A stretch of DNA of 21,249 nucleotides, taken from a virus. The DNA is taken from IMG/VR virus record IMGVR_UViG_3300037847_001213, positions 1 to 21,249 of that record; one strand, written 5' to 3'. Below, in pieces: positions 1 through 6,370 of this stretch. A program made the position numbers and the translations under genes. The notes below the pieces were generated by a model. The model saw only the letters and a list, made by a program, of their open reading frames with translations, made no database searches and was not told where the DNA came from. How positions within the stretch are numbered: the stretch's first letter is position 1; each line of letters opens with the position of its first letter.

Positions 1-632
1 GTACCACCTAAATGTGTATTACCTGATACTGAAACATCATCATCAAAAGTTACTGCATCTCCAAATGTTTTATTTGTTAAGGTATCTGTAGTAGATGTAC
101 CAACTAATGTTGCTGAACTTGTTGGTAGTGTTATTGTTAAGTTACCACTAAATGACGAATGTGGAGGAGATTGTAAAGCTGCATAATGAGCATTAGAAGA
201 CTCACAGTATAATTTAATATTAGATTGTGAACCTGTATTTTTAATATCTATAGAACCACCAGAAACCATAACAGCACCTGTTAATGTTGTAGTTCCTGCT
301 ACATTTAATGTTCCTCCTGCTACAATATTTGATACAGATATATTACCTTCGATTGTAGCTGTAACTCCTGTTAAGTTTGTTCCATCTCCATAATATGTGG
401 ATGCACAGACTTTACCTAAAACTTGTATGTCTCCTGAAACAGATACATTACTTCCGACTCCAAATGTTCCTGCAACATGAACTGCTCCTGTTGCAACTTG
501 TAATGCAGTATTAACTCCATCACCTGTTTGAACATTTATTAAACTTGCACTAACTCCTTCATTGGCAGAGATTGCCATTTTAAGAATTTGTTTATATGTT
601 TGTGAAACTAATTTATTATCAAATGAACTCAT
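1..632 (-). CDS. Tail-fibre-like beta-repeat protein (N-terminal part; cut by window edge)
   Basis: The frame is open from an ATG at 632 to the window edge, giving about 210 residues with the C-terminus missing. The protein begins MSSFDNKLVSQTYKQILKMA, then turns into low-complexity Gly/Ser/Thr/Val-rich sequence with recurring VSVSG, LNVAG and STYYGDGTNLTGV motifs. Such repeats are typical of trimeric beta-structured phage fibres or adhesin-like virion proteins, so a host-recognition or tail appendage role is inferred. A GGAG lies about 6 bases upstream, and the start overlaps the stop of the preceding zinc-ribbon gene as ATGA, suggesting translational coupling. No catalytic or chaperone domain is visible in the part present. 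Confidence 0.7.
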   Translation of the reverse strand, partial: MSSFDNKLVSQTYKQILKMAISANEGVSASLINVQTGDGVNTALQVATGAVHVAGTFGVGSNVSVSGDIQVLGKVCASTYYGDGTNLTGVTATIEGNISVSNIVAGGTLNVAGTTTLTGAVMVSGGSIDIKNTGSQSNIKLYCESSNAHYAALQSPPHSSFSGNLTITLPTSSATLVGTSTTDTLTNKTFGDAVTFDDDVSVSGNTHLGG

Positions 633-907
633 ACATTACTCCAAAATCTAACTTTAGTATCATTCCAAATAAAATTAGCTTGATTCCAAGTTAAGTTTCT
701 GCCTGTTGTATCAGGTCTTGCATTTCTAATTACAATGTCTTCTCTTACATCTGGACTTTTATTTTGTGGATGATTTTTTAAATCATACTGACCTTCAAAA
801 CATTCAGGACATATTAATAAATTATAACTATTTAAACGCATAACTCTCATGTCATATACAAATGAACATGAATCACACATTGCTTTTGCTCTTCGATTAG
901 AAGCCAC
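629..907 (-). CDS. Small zinc-ribbon phage protein (two CxxC knuckles)
   Basis: This is a 92-aa protein with a GTG start, preceded by AAGGA at a 7-base spacing. It carries CDSC (residues 11-14) and CPEC (33-36), a four-cysteine zinc-ribbon layout, then a tail rich in Asn, Trp and Arg. Phage genomes often carry proteins of this type (ASNRRAKA..C..C) beside head-tail joining genes, but their function is not established. The GTG overlaps the stop of the adaptor-like gene upstream (TAGTG), and its own stop overlaps the fibre gene start, so it is translated within the structural operon. A virion or assembly role is inferred from position only. Confidence 0.7.
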   Translation of the reverse strand: MASNRRAKAMCDSCSFVYDMRVMRLNSYNLLICPECFEGQYDLKNHPQNKSPDVREDIVIRNARPDTTGRNLTWNQANFIWNDTKVRFWSNV

Positions 908-1587
908 TATACCGTCCTTAATTTAGGTTTAAAATAAATACTTGCTCTTTCTTTATCTTCTTCCATAGCTCTAGTTAATATTTCTTCATAATTTGCTTTT
1001 AACATATTAATTCTTGTTTCAGCAACTCCTGTTCTTTTCATTGATAAATAGTAAGCTAATCCTGCTGTTAAACAAGGTAAAAATCTAACAGGAGCATCTG
1101 CATTTTGTCCTGCTGATTTATTAACATCTTCAACTTGTCGAATAGCTTCGATATTTAAAATGTCTGTAGAATTATTTGGAGTTGGATATAAGAATAGAGT
1201 TGGGTTAGATAAGTTTCTTTTTATTGCATATTGAGTAGCTCGACCTGTTTGAAATTTATTTGGTAGCACGTTGAACTCCTCAAATGATATTCTTGTTAAT
1301 TGTGTTTCAGCTCCACCTGCACTTGTTTGAACTGTAACTACTAAAGCATCACTAACTGAGTCAGCTAATGAAACTGTATTTGTACTTGCAACTACTGTAA
1401 CTGCAGTTGTAAATGTACTCCATAATAGTATACCACGATTTTGCCAATCATTCAACATTAAATTTATTGAACGTCTAGCTGAAGCAGGTTCGTGTCCAAG
1501 AGTTTCTTCACCACCAATCATCTCAGTAGCTTCTTGAATAATCTCATCAATATCTAAATTAAAATTATATGTTCCTGATGTTGCCAT
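907..1587 (-). CDS. P22 gp4-like head-tail adaptor / tail accessory protein
   Basis: This is a 226-aa protein. The N-terminal helical region (EIIQEATEMIGGEETLG.EP..ARRSINLMLNDWQNRG) and the late segment LPCLTAGLAYYLSMKR followed by a helix resemble phage gp4-like adaptors, which form the ring below the portal in short-tailed phages. The middle region (residues about 60-130) is beta-rich. The call rests on overall pattern and on location in the structural module, not on a catalytic motif. A second protein of the same general layout is encoded at 5347-6030. The start overlaps the upstream stop as TAATG, with GAGG a few bases before it. Confidence 0.65.
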   Translation of the reverse strand: MATSGTYNFNLDIDEIIQEATEMIGGEETLGHEPASARRSINLMLNDWQNRGILLWSTFTTAVTVVASTNTVSLADSVSDALVVTVQTSAGGAETQLTRISFEEFNVLPNKFQTGRATQYAIKRNLSNPTLFLYPTPNNSTDILNIEAIRQVEDVNKSAGQNADAPVRFLPCLTAGLAYYLSMKRTGVAETRINMLKANYEEILTRAMEEDKERASIYFKPKLRTV

Positions 1588-1871
1588 TATCCTCTAGCCC
1601 TTTTTAATTGTTGTTTAGCTTGTTTAGCTAATCTAGCTTGTTCGTTTTTACCTTGTACTTTTGCTCTTTGTTCTAACACCGTTAATATCTGTATCTTTCT
1701 AGCATAAGGTTTTTTAATTCTTTTAACCTTTGCTATTGTTTTTTTTGCATCTGCTACAGTAGCATATTTAATACTTACTGTATCTTTAGGGTTCTCGTCA
1801 GTATATAATCTACGACCAGTACCTTTAGGTTTTTTTCCTGTTCCCTTTTTTGGGTCTTTTCTTTTTCTCAT
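1587..1871 (-). CDS. Small basic phage protein (GRRLYTDENPKDTVSIK family)
   Basis: This is a 94-aa very basic protein with the run KGTGRRLYTDENPKDTVSIK (residues about 16-35), followed by a helical Lys/Arg/Gln-rich C-terminus. I recognise this signature from small conserved marine phage proteins, but no function is known to me. DNA binding or a minor virion role is possible because of the charge, but that is inference. The ATG at 1871 lies inside the 3' end of the preceding gene (47-base overlap in another frame) and has no clear Shine-Dalgarno, so it may depend on ribosomes arriving from upstream. Its end encodes GAGGATAATG, which serves the next gene. Confidence 0.6.
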   Translation of the reverse strand: MRKRKDPKKGTGKKPKGTGRRLYTDENPKDTVSIKYATVADAKKTIAKVKRIKKPYARKIQILTVLEQRAKVQGKNEQARLAKQAKQQLKRARG

Positions 1872-2019
1872 TTTTTTTCACATAGTTTGCAACTATCTTC
1901 GCTTGATTTGCATGCAGCTTAGAAGCTTTTTTTAATTGTTTAGTTACTTTTTTTAATCTTCTTACCATATTATATTCTTGTTGTTGTTTTTTAAATACAA
2001 ATAATGTTTGATTATCCAT
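1825..2019 (-). CDS. Small lysine-rich protein, unknown function
   Basis: This is a 64-aa protein whose start is well supported by AGGAGGTGTGTTATGG. The sequence is helical and strongly basic (RRLKKVTKQLKKASKLHANQ, then KKNEKKKRPKKGNRKK at the C-terminus). I do not recognise a family. It is the first gene after the 69-base gap 2020-2088, and its 3' end overlaps the following gene by 47 bases. Basic charge suggests nucleic-acid binding, as for several neighbours, but this is inference. The poly-Lys tail comes from A-rich DNA, so composition alone could produce it. Confidence 0.5.
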   Translation of the reverse strand: MDNQTLFVFKKQQQEYNMVRRLKKVTKQLKKASKLHANQAKIVANYVKKNEKKKRPKKGNRKKT

Positions 2020-2055
2020 AACACACCTCCTAATTAAAGTTAGTGCGTTTCTTCG

Positions 2056-2084
2056 GTTATCCTACTTCCAACTCACAGAGTCAA
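2056..2084 (-). promoter_or_regulatory. Possible sigma70-type promoter in the 2020-2088 gap
   Basis: On the minus strand TTGACT (2084-2079) is followed, after 17 bases, by GATAAC (2061-2056). This is a 5/6 and 4/6 match to the -35 and -10 consensus. It sits in one of the few real gaps of the late operon, about 37 bases upstream of the 64-aa gene at 2019. It would add transcription of genes 2019 to 1. Confidence 0.35.
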
Positions 2085-2088
2085 ACGA

Positions 2089-2520
2089 TTATGCTGTTTT
2101 TTTCTTCTTTTTAAATGTTGACACAAATGTAGGTTTACCTCCTACTCCTTGTGCTTTACTCCTTTTTCTTTTTACTGCAGACCTACGTTGTGATGCTGTC
2201 ATTCTTTTTGCTTTAGCTAATGGAACACATTTAGGATATTTACGTTTAGAAGTTTTTGCATTCTTTCTTCCACAGGGTTGAAACTTTCCTCCTTTTTTAG
2301 GAGCTCCAATATCAACCCATTTTTCTCCCACCCATTTTCTAAGTCCACCACCAGTCTTAGCTCTAACAGTTTTTTTCTTTTTCTTTTTAGTTTTCTTTTT
2401 TCCTCCAGGTTTTATTTTGCCAGAACAAACTGCTGATGCATACATATTAGCATATGCTGATGGATATACATCAAACTTTCTTTTTGCTGCTGCCTTACCT
2501 TTTGGACAAAGTTTAGCCAT
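2089..2520 (-). CDS. Lysine/cysteine-rich basic phage protein
   Basis: This is a 143-aa protein. The N-terminus MAKLCPKGKAAAKRKFDVYP, with PSAYANMYASAVCSGKIKP after it, is a unit seen in small marine phage proteins. A poly-Lys linker follows (about 40-52), then a second unit with W..EKWVDI, QPCGRK, KRKYPKCVPLAKAKRMT and SQRRSAVKRKRSK, ending in poly-Lys. Both units recur in other phages to my knowledge, but their function is unknown. The order suggests a fusion of two small basic domains. The cysteines (residues 5, 32, 83, 98) might bind metal, although spacing does not give a clear finger. The start overlaps the stop of the 44-aa gene as TAATG. Confidence 0.6.
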   Translation of the reverse strand: MAKLCPKGKAAAKRKFDVYPSAYANMYASAVCSGKIKPGGKKKTKKKKKKTVRAKTGGGLRKWVGEKWVDIGAPKKGGKFQPCGRKNAKTSKRKYPKCVPLAKAKRMTASQRRSAVKRKRSKAQGVGGKPTFVSTFKKKKKTA

Positions 2521-2654
2521 TACTTAGTTCTACCACCAGACTTACGTCTAAGAGTTCCACCTTTTGACATATATTTAGTTCTCTTTGTGGGACCACCTCC
2601 CATTCTTTTAACAGTTCCACCTTTTGACATATATTTAGTTTTTTTACCTGGCAT
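2520..2654 (-). CDS. 44-aa basic protein with an internal repeat (KTKYMSKGGT)
   Basis: This small gene encodes 44 residues from an ATG at 2654, preceded by AAAGGA at a good spacing. It consists essentially of two copies of a unit, KTKYMSKGGTVKR and RTKYMSKGGTLRR, separated by MGGGPTK. The stop (TAA 2520-2522) overlaps the next start as TAATG, and only 2 bases separate its start from the upstream stop, so it fits the operon. The SKGGT(V/L) element matches Gly-Gly motifs at the ends of other proteins here, for example RRKGGTVIRN in the product of 12967-14316. Function is unknown. Confidence 0.6.
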   Translation of the reverse strand: MPGKKTKYMSKGGTVKRMGGGPTKRTKYMSKGGTLRRKSGGRTK

Positions 2655-2656
2655 TT

Positions 2657-3322
2657 TTATTTCCTTTCTTGTTTGTAAAGATTGTTAAATGTTTGCTCTG
2701 CATCTAAATAACTATCATGAATCTCTGATGAATGAAGATGTTGAGATGGTACAAAATCAGGAGCACCGTCTCCTTTTAACCAGAGAGCAGGACTAGTTAC
2801 TCGAACTCTATTATTTGGTAATGCTACTATATTACCTGTCCAATTACCTGCATCAATTAATTGTAAAACATGATTTTGTTTATGTTGAGCAGGACAATCA
2901 GAAATATCACTTTCTGTAAAATCTACGGTAAACATGTAACGACCTTTATAAAATTCACCACCAATTTTACATAACCAAGGACTTGCAGTTAACAAGTCTA
3001 ATTTAATAATTGAATGTGTTCTTGAAGAACAATCCCAAGGTTGAGCTAAATGTGTTTCCATTCTTTCAGGAGCTTCATCTAATACTTCGTCAGCTATTAA
3101 AGCTGTGATTGGCATTCTTGCCCACATTGCACCACCATGTACATTCTCTTTTTCTCCAACTCCTGTAAATACAACTTGAAATGATAAACATCTATCAGGA
3201 ATTGTTGTAACAGCAAAAGCTATACCATGAAGTAATTCATCGTCATATTTTAAATGGTTATGGGTAAATTCTTTTCTAACCCAACATTTAAAGTGGGGGA
3301 TATTACTTATTAAATATGACAC
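2657..3322 (-). CDS. Conserved phage protein, unknown function
   Basis: This is a 221-aa protein starting at a GTG (3322) with GGAGGT 5-6 bases upstream. It carries PHFKCWVRKEF near the N-terminus, a mid-region MWARMPITAL and LAQPWDCSSRTHSII, and KGRYMFTVDFTESD at about 126-139. These features recur in a phage protein often encoded near tail and structural genes, which I recall as uncharacterised. The mixed beta-rich composition without signal peptide or membrane segment suggests a soluble or virion protein. It is not basic, unlike its neighbours. The function remains open. Confidence 0.6.
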   Translation of the reverse strand: MSYLISNIPHFKCWVRKEFTHNHLKYDDELLHGIAFAVTTIPDRCLSFQVVFTGVGEKENVHGGAMWARMPITALIADEVLDEAPERMETHLAQPWDCSSRTHSIIKLDLLTASPWLCKIGGEFYKGRYMFTVDFTESDISDCPAQHKQNHVLQLIDAGNWTGNIVALPNNRVRVTSPALWLKGDGAPDFVPSQHLHSSEIHDSYLDAEQTFNNLYKQERK

Positions 3323-3589
3323 TTAACACCTCCATCTTCGTCTAGCTTGTCTTAACCTAGAATTTGGATTCTTAGCTGCTTTAGGAAACTTTTTCATTTG
3401 CCCTGCAGACCTAGCACAAAAACTTCTTCTTCTTGCTGCTCTTTTACCTGTAGGTTTTTTTTCTGTTACAGCAGTTTGTAATTTACTTCCAGGGTTTTGT
3501 CTTCTATATTTTTGAACACCTTTTTTAGTTAGACCTGCACCTTGTTTAGTGGGACGTTTATCTCCACTACCAATGGTCATGCCTTGCAT
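3323..3589 (-). CDS. Small Arg/Lys-rich phage protein (RRSFCARSAGQMKKFP family)
   Basis: From ATG 3589 this is 88 aa. It contains KKGVQKYRRQNPGSKLQTAV, GKRAARRRSFCARSAGQMKK and a C-terminal RLRQARRRWRC. I recognise this as a small protein widespread in marine phages, of unknown function; nucleic-acid binding is plausible from charge. The start is uncertain. The frame is open up to a TTG at 3643, and an in-frame TTG at 3622 would add PRKKKKKGKG, which may belong to the family. ATG 3589 was preferred because AAGGG lies 7 bases upstream. The downstream gene follows directly (TAAGTG). Confidence 0.6.
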   Translation of the reverse strand: MQGMTIGSGDKRPTKQGAGLTKKGVQKYRRQNPGSKLQTAVTEKKPTGKRAARRRSFCARSAGQMKKFPKAAKNPNSRLRQARRRWRC

Positions 3590-3614
3590 TCCCTTACCCT
3601 TTTTCTTTTTTTTC

Positions 3615-4241
3615 CTAGGCAATTTTAGTATAACCTGCAGCAACTATATCATTACCGTTATGACCAGAAGATTTATTTCCAATCATTCCACCATAACGTC
3701 TATTGATTAATCCACCTTGAGCTTTACCTTTTAACTTTTCTTGTTTAATAGTTTGTCCTACAGCTTTTTTACCTGATGGTGCAGGTGCAATCTTTAACAT
3801 ACCTTCAGCAACAGATTTCTTTTTTGGGTCAGCAGCTCTACCAATAAAAGCTGAAACTTTATCTTTATCTACTTTTACTCCTGCATTTTTAAGAAAATCT
3901 AATACTTGTCTTGGAGTTGTTTTACCTGCTTCAAAAGCTGCTTTAATACCTTTTCCAATACCAGTAATTCTAGTAGCTTGTCTAATTTTAACAGACCCTG
4001 CACCAGTTCCTTTAGTAGTTGTTGCTGCAGCTTTTTCTGTTGGTTTAGAAAACATTTTTAAATTATTTTTTAAAAATGAATTAGCAAACTTTTGTTTATT
4101 AGTATCAACAATATTTCCTAAACTTTTTTTAAAGTTTTCTGTTGATACATTTTTACCTTTCATAAAATTTTTAATAGCTGTATTAGCTTGTTTTTGAGTT
4201 TTCACTCCTTTTAATATTTTTCCTAATCTTATTAGTGACAT
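3615..4241 (-). CDS. Basic helical protein with C-terminal Gly-Gly tag
   Basis: This is a 208-aa Lys-rich protein, start ATG 4241 preceded by a GGGGG run. It is predicted mostly helical with an Ala/Thr/Gly-rich linker near 72-85. The C-terminus reads GGLINRRYGGMIGNKSSGHN and ends in GYTKIA. The YGGMIG part matches the RGGMIGGNEL tags of two genes upstream. No enzyme motif is visible. Similar Gly-Gly-tailed proteins occur among marine phage virion or ejected proteins, so a virion-associated role is possible, but this is inference. Confidence 0.55.
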   Translation of the reverse strand: MSLIRLGKILKGVKTQKQANTAIKNFMKGKNVSTENFKKSLGNIVDTNKQKFANSFLKNNLKMFSKPTEKAAATTTKGTGAGSVKIRQATRITGIGKGIKAAFEAGKTTPRQVLDFLKNAGVKVDKDKVSAFIGRAADPKKKSVAEGMLKIAPAPSGKKAVGQTIKQEKLKGKAQGGLINRRYGGMIGNKSSGHNGNDIVAAGYTKIA

Positions 4242-4253
4242 TTGTATTCCCCC

Positions 4254-4454
4254 TTATTTTACAAATATGTTTGGCACAGGTTTTAACTCTGTAGCAAAAT
4301 CTTTTGGTTGTTGATATTCTTCATTAACAACTGCATCTTGAATCGGACCATGAACGTCAGGTCCCTTTCTAGCAGCTCCGTATCCTTGACCTGTTGGTTT
4401 TCCTGTAATCTCAGAAAGCTTTGGGTTAGGATGTAAATTAGTTCTTGGTCCCAT
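4254..4454 (-). CDS. Small protein, unknown function
   Basis: This 66-aa product begins MGPRTNLHPNPKLSEITGKP and contains GQGYGAARKGPDVHGPI, ending VPNIFVK. It is rich in Pro, Gly and Asn and looks extended rather than globular. The start is well defined: AAAGGAGG, encoded by the last codons of the upstream gene, lies 7 bases before the ATG, and the two genes overlap as TAATG. I do not recognise the family. Placement in the structural operon suggests a minor virion or assembly protein. Confidence 0.5.
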   Translation of the reverse strand: MGPRTNLHPNPKLSEITGKPTGQGYGAARKGPDVHGPIQDAVVNEEYQQPKDFATELKPVPNIFVK

Positions 4455-4618
4455 TAGTTTCCTCCTTTATCATAGAACGATTGAATAAATTTATTTCCGT
4501 CATTGGATACTTTACCTCCATAAAGTTGGTATTGCATCCCAGTCTTCTTGTTCTTTTTATTTTTTTTATTACCTGGTTTAGTAATTTGTTGTGATATATT
4601 TGTTCTTAACATAACCAT
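4454..4618 (-). CDS. 54-aa protein with C-terminal YGG...YDK tag
   Basis: The start chosen is ATG 4618, one base after the upstream stop, with AAGG 6 bases before it; an upstream in-frame extension to 4654 lies inside the previous gene and lacks such a site. The product is Lys/Asn-rich in the middle (KPGNKKNKKNKKTG) and ends with LYGGKVSNDGNKFIQSFYDK followed by GGN. The layout YGG-x-NDGN-(8 residues)-YDK resembles the RGGMIGGNEL..LYDKV ends of the next two upstream genes. The final codons GAT AAA GGA GGA supply the ribosome binding site of the following gene. Function is unknown. Confidence 0.5.
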   Translation of the reverse strand: MVMLRTNISQQITKPGNKKNKKNKKTGMQYQLYGGKVSNDGNKFIQSFYDKGGN

Positions 4619-4619
4619 A

Positions 4620-4680
4620 TTATACCTTATCATATAGGAAAGATACAAGCTCATTTCCTCCTATCATTCCTCCACGTTTT
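4620..4680 (-). repeat. Copy 1 of a 61-bp direct repeat encoding the RGGMIGGNEL...YDKV tag
   Basis: The bases 4620-4680 match 5045-5105 with about 4 differences in 61. Both encode the C-terminal tag of adjacent genes plus the AAGG that serves the following start. The second copy is 425 bases away in the same orientation. The near identity at DNA level points to a recent duplication or to strong constraint. Confidence 0.75.
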
Positions 4681-5042
4681 TTATCAAAGATATCTCTTAA
4701 CAATTTTTCATTTTTAGTCATTTTTCTAGACCCTTCAATAACCTTTAATTTTGGAGGAGATTTTTTTGATGGTTGTGGAAGTATTTTTTTAGAAACTATT
4801 TCTGGTGCTTCTGAATTTGATTTTACAAAATTTTGTAATTGTTTTGTTGACATTGTTTTTAACTTATCTATCTCTTTTTTAGCTTCTGTGGTTACATATT
4901 TTTTAAAATCTTTCATGAAATTAATGTAATGTTTAGGTGCAGTTTTATCTGCTATACCTTTCTTTGCACTATCTAGTTCAAACTTGTTATTTAGTTTAAT
5001 TAACTTTGTAGCTTGTTTTAATAAATATTTTCTAGGGTCCAT
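4620..5042 (-). CDS. Gly-Gly-tagged basic protein, paralogue of the 5045-5347 product
   Basis: This is a 140-aa protein. The N-terminal two thirds is helical and Lys-rich (MDPRKYLLKQATKLIK onward). The C-terminal part (about 82-140) has PEIVSKKILPQPSKKSPPKL and ends KRGGMIGGNELVSFLYDKV. The next gene upstream ends almost identically, while the N-terminal parts differ, so the pair shares a duplicated C-terminal domain. The last codons (GAT AAG GTA TAA) contain AAGG, used by the downstream ATG at 4618. Function is unknown; a virion or host-interaction role is only inference. Confidence 0.55.
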   Translation of the reverse strand: MDPRKYLLKQATKLIKLNNKFELDSAKKGIADKTAPKHYINFMKDFKKYVTTEAKKEIDKLKTMSTKQLQNFVKSNSEAPEIVSKKILPQPSKKSPPKLKVIEGSRKMTKNEKLLRDIFDKKRGGMIGGNELVSFLYDKV

Positions 5043-5044
5043 AA

Positions 5045-5105
5045 TTATACCTTATCATATAGGGAAGCTATAAGTTCATTTCCTCCTATCATTCCTCCAC
5101 GTTTT
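5045..5105 (-). repeat. Copy 2 of the 61-bp direct repeat
   Basis: This is the partner of 4620-4680, with about 57 of 61 bases identical. It covers the coding sequence of the shared C-terminal tag and the stop codon region. Weaker similarity continues upstream (PPKLKV region, about 5128-5190 against 4737-4800), consistent with duplication of a whole C-terminal domain. Confidence 0.75.
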
Positions 5106-5347
5106 TTCTTTTTTGTAGGAACTACTTTTAATTTTGGAGGAGGTCTATTTGATGGTGAAACAATTTTTTTTCTTGTAACTATTTCTGGTTTAGGTGAAAA
5201 ATCTTTTATAATACTTTCTAATGTTTTTTGAGGATATCCTTGTAGCTCAGACATAATTTCTTTTACATTTCCTAAACGAATTTTAGGATTCTTTTTAGCA
5301 TACATTTTTAATATTTCTAAAGCTTTTGTTGCTAATTCTTTTTTCAT
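5045..5347 (-). CDS. Gly-Gly-tagged small basic protein, paralogue of the 4620-5042 product
   Basis: This is a 100-aa protein. The N-terminus is helical (MKKELATKALEILKMYAKKN), then comes PEIVTRKKIVSPSNRPPPKL and the tag KRGGMIGGNELIASLYDKV. Residues about 54-100 correspond to the C-terminal third of the downstream neighbour; the first half does not. The start overlaps the stop of the adaptor-like gene as TAATG. Its own end provides AAGG and TAATTATG for the next start. No function is known to me. Confidence 0.55.
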   Translation of the reverse strand: MKKELATKALEILKMYAKKNPKIRLGNVKEIMSELQGYPQKTLESIIKDFSPKPEIVTRKKIVSPSNRPPPKLKVVPTKKKKRGGMIGGNELIASLYDKV

Positions 5348-6030
5348 TAGTTTGACCCCTGTATTAAAGTATTAGGTCCACCTGTAGGACTATTTGCACT
5401 TTGCATATCATCTTGTCTTGTTCTTCTTGCTTGATTACGTAAACCATCTATGGCATTTTTATATCGTGTTTCAAACAATGTCATGTTTTCAAAGTTTTTC
5501 ATAAATACACTAGCTTCAATCATGCATGAATAAAATAATGCATCATAACAAAACTCACTAAAATAATTGGTGGGATTAGCTGAAGTTAAAGCTGCAGGAC
5601 GTGACACAGTTTGTATCTCTCCTGATAATGTAGAAGTGGGAGTTGGTACAATATAAATAGATGTATTATTTTTTCTTGAATAGTATCGAGGAACTCCTGT
5701 AGATGCACTAGCATAAGGAAAATAATCTATTGCATATTCATATGTTCTTTGTAATAGATTAACTTTAACTCCTGCTGAGACACCTGTAGTCGAAGCACTA
5801 GTTGTATAGTTTACATTTCTAACAACTCTAGTGCCTGAAGGAAGTGATACTGTAGGATTGCTTGCTGATAATGTAATAGTTGTAAAAACGTCCAACCCAA
5901 AATCATCTAAGTCTTTTGTTAAACGTATTTCTGCTTTCTCAATAAAATAAGGAATCTGGTCTGCAAACTCTGTAGAATCGTTTTCTGTTGTATTAATTAA
6001 ATCTGTTCTAAGAAACGAATAAGTAGACAC
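5347..6030 (-). CDS. SU10-type head-tail adaptor protein
   Basis: This is a 227-aa protein starting at GTG 6030, with AGGA encoded by the end of the upstream gene 7 bases before it. It has an N-terminal helix (IPYFIEKAEIRLTKDLDDFG), a beta-rich core with YAIDYFPYASASTGVPRYYS and SIYIVPTPT, and C-terminal helices (CYDALFYSCMIEASVFMKN, then LFETRYKNAIDGLRNQARR). This layout matches the phage adaptor family typified by phage SU10, whose ring sits under the portal of short-tailed virions. The PRYYSRKNNTSIYIVP..T segment is the most family-like part. It lies between the capsid genes and the small-gene cluster, as expected for a connector. Confidence 0.7.
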   Translation of the reverse strand: MSTYSFLRTDLINTTENDSTEFADQIPYFIEKAEIRLTKDLDDFGLDVFTTITLSASNPTVSLPSGTRVVRNVNYTTSASTTGVSAGVKVNLLQRTYEYAIDYFPYASASTGVPRYYSRKNNTSIYIVPTPTSTLSGEIQTVSRPAALTSANPTNYFSEFCYDALFYSCMIEASVFMKNFENMTLFETRYKNAIDGLRNQARRTRQDDMQSANSPTGGPNTLIQGSN

Positions 6031-6034
6031 TATA

Positions 6035-6313
6035 TTATCCTACAAATAAAGTGCATGAACTACCATCAGAAGGCATAGATACACTTACAGATGCATTAAA
6101 TTTTACTCCCATATCACCTATATAAATATCAGTTGCACTACTTACAAGAACTTGAAATTTAATTTTATCCCCTGTAGTATCTTTTAATGCAAAAGTACCT
6201 CCTGCTGTAACTGCAACTGCATGTATTGCTACAACTCTGGTAGTATCTGTTGTAGTGACAATAACTCCATTTGTTGCTCCAGTAAAAAACTTTGATGTTA
6301 TATTATTAGCCAT
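6035..6313 (-). CDS. Small beta-rich virion-type protein
   Basis: This is a 92-aa protein starting with MANNITSKFFTGATNGVIVT and rich in Thr, Val and Ala, with alternating hydrophobic residues predicting a beta sandwich. The start has AAGGAG 6 bases upstream. Proteins of this size and look occur just after capsid genes in marine phages and may be decoration or head-fibre proteins; this one cannot be assigned further. It is separated from the capsid gene by a terminator-like hairpin (6330-6355), so its translation may come from read-through transcripts or a separate promoter. Confidence 0.55.
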   Translation of the reverse strand: MANNITSKFFTGATNGVIVTTTDTTRVVAIHAVAVTAGGTFALKDTTGDKIKFQVLVSSATDIYIGDMGVKFNASVSVSMPSDGSSCTLFVG

Positions 6314-6329
6314 TTTAACTCCTTAAAAT

Positions 6330-6355
6330 AGGGAGAGTATATTTCAACTCTCCCT
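6330..6355 (-). terminator. Hairpin downstream of the major capsid gene
   Basis: AGGGAGAG (6330-6337) pairs with CTCTCCCT (6348-6355) over a 10-base loop. On the minus strand the stem is followed by ATTTTAA. It begins 15 bases after the capsid stop. A second small dyad, GTGGTTA/TTAACCAC (6364-6378), spans the stop itself. The T tract is short, so this may be a leaky terminator or a stabilising 3' hairpin that raises capsid mRNA relative to downstream genes. Confidence 0.55.
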
Positions 6356-6370
6356 AAATATTAGTGGTTA

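Noticed and set aside
1860-1880. Programmed -1 frameshift at the A8 run joining the 64-aa and 94-aa genes
   Set aside because: Joining these frames needs a +1 shift, not -1, and the 94-aa gene has its own ATG.
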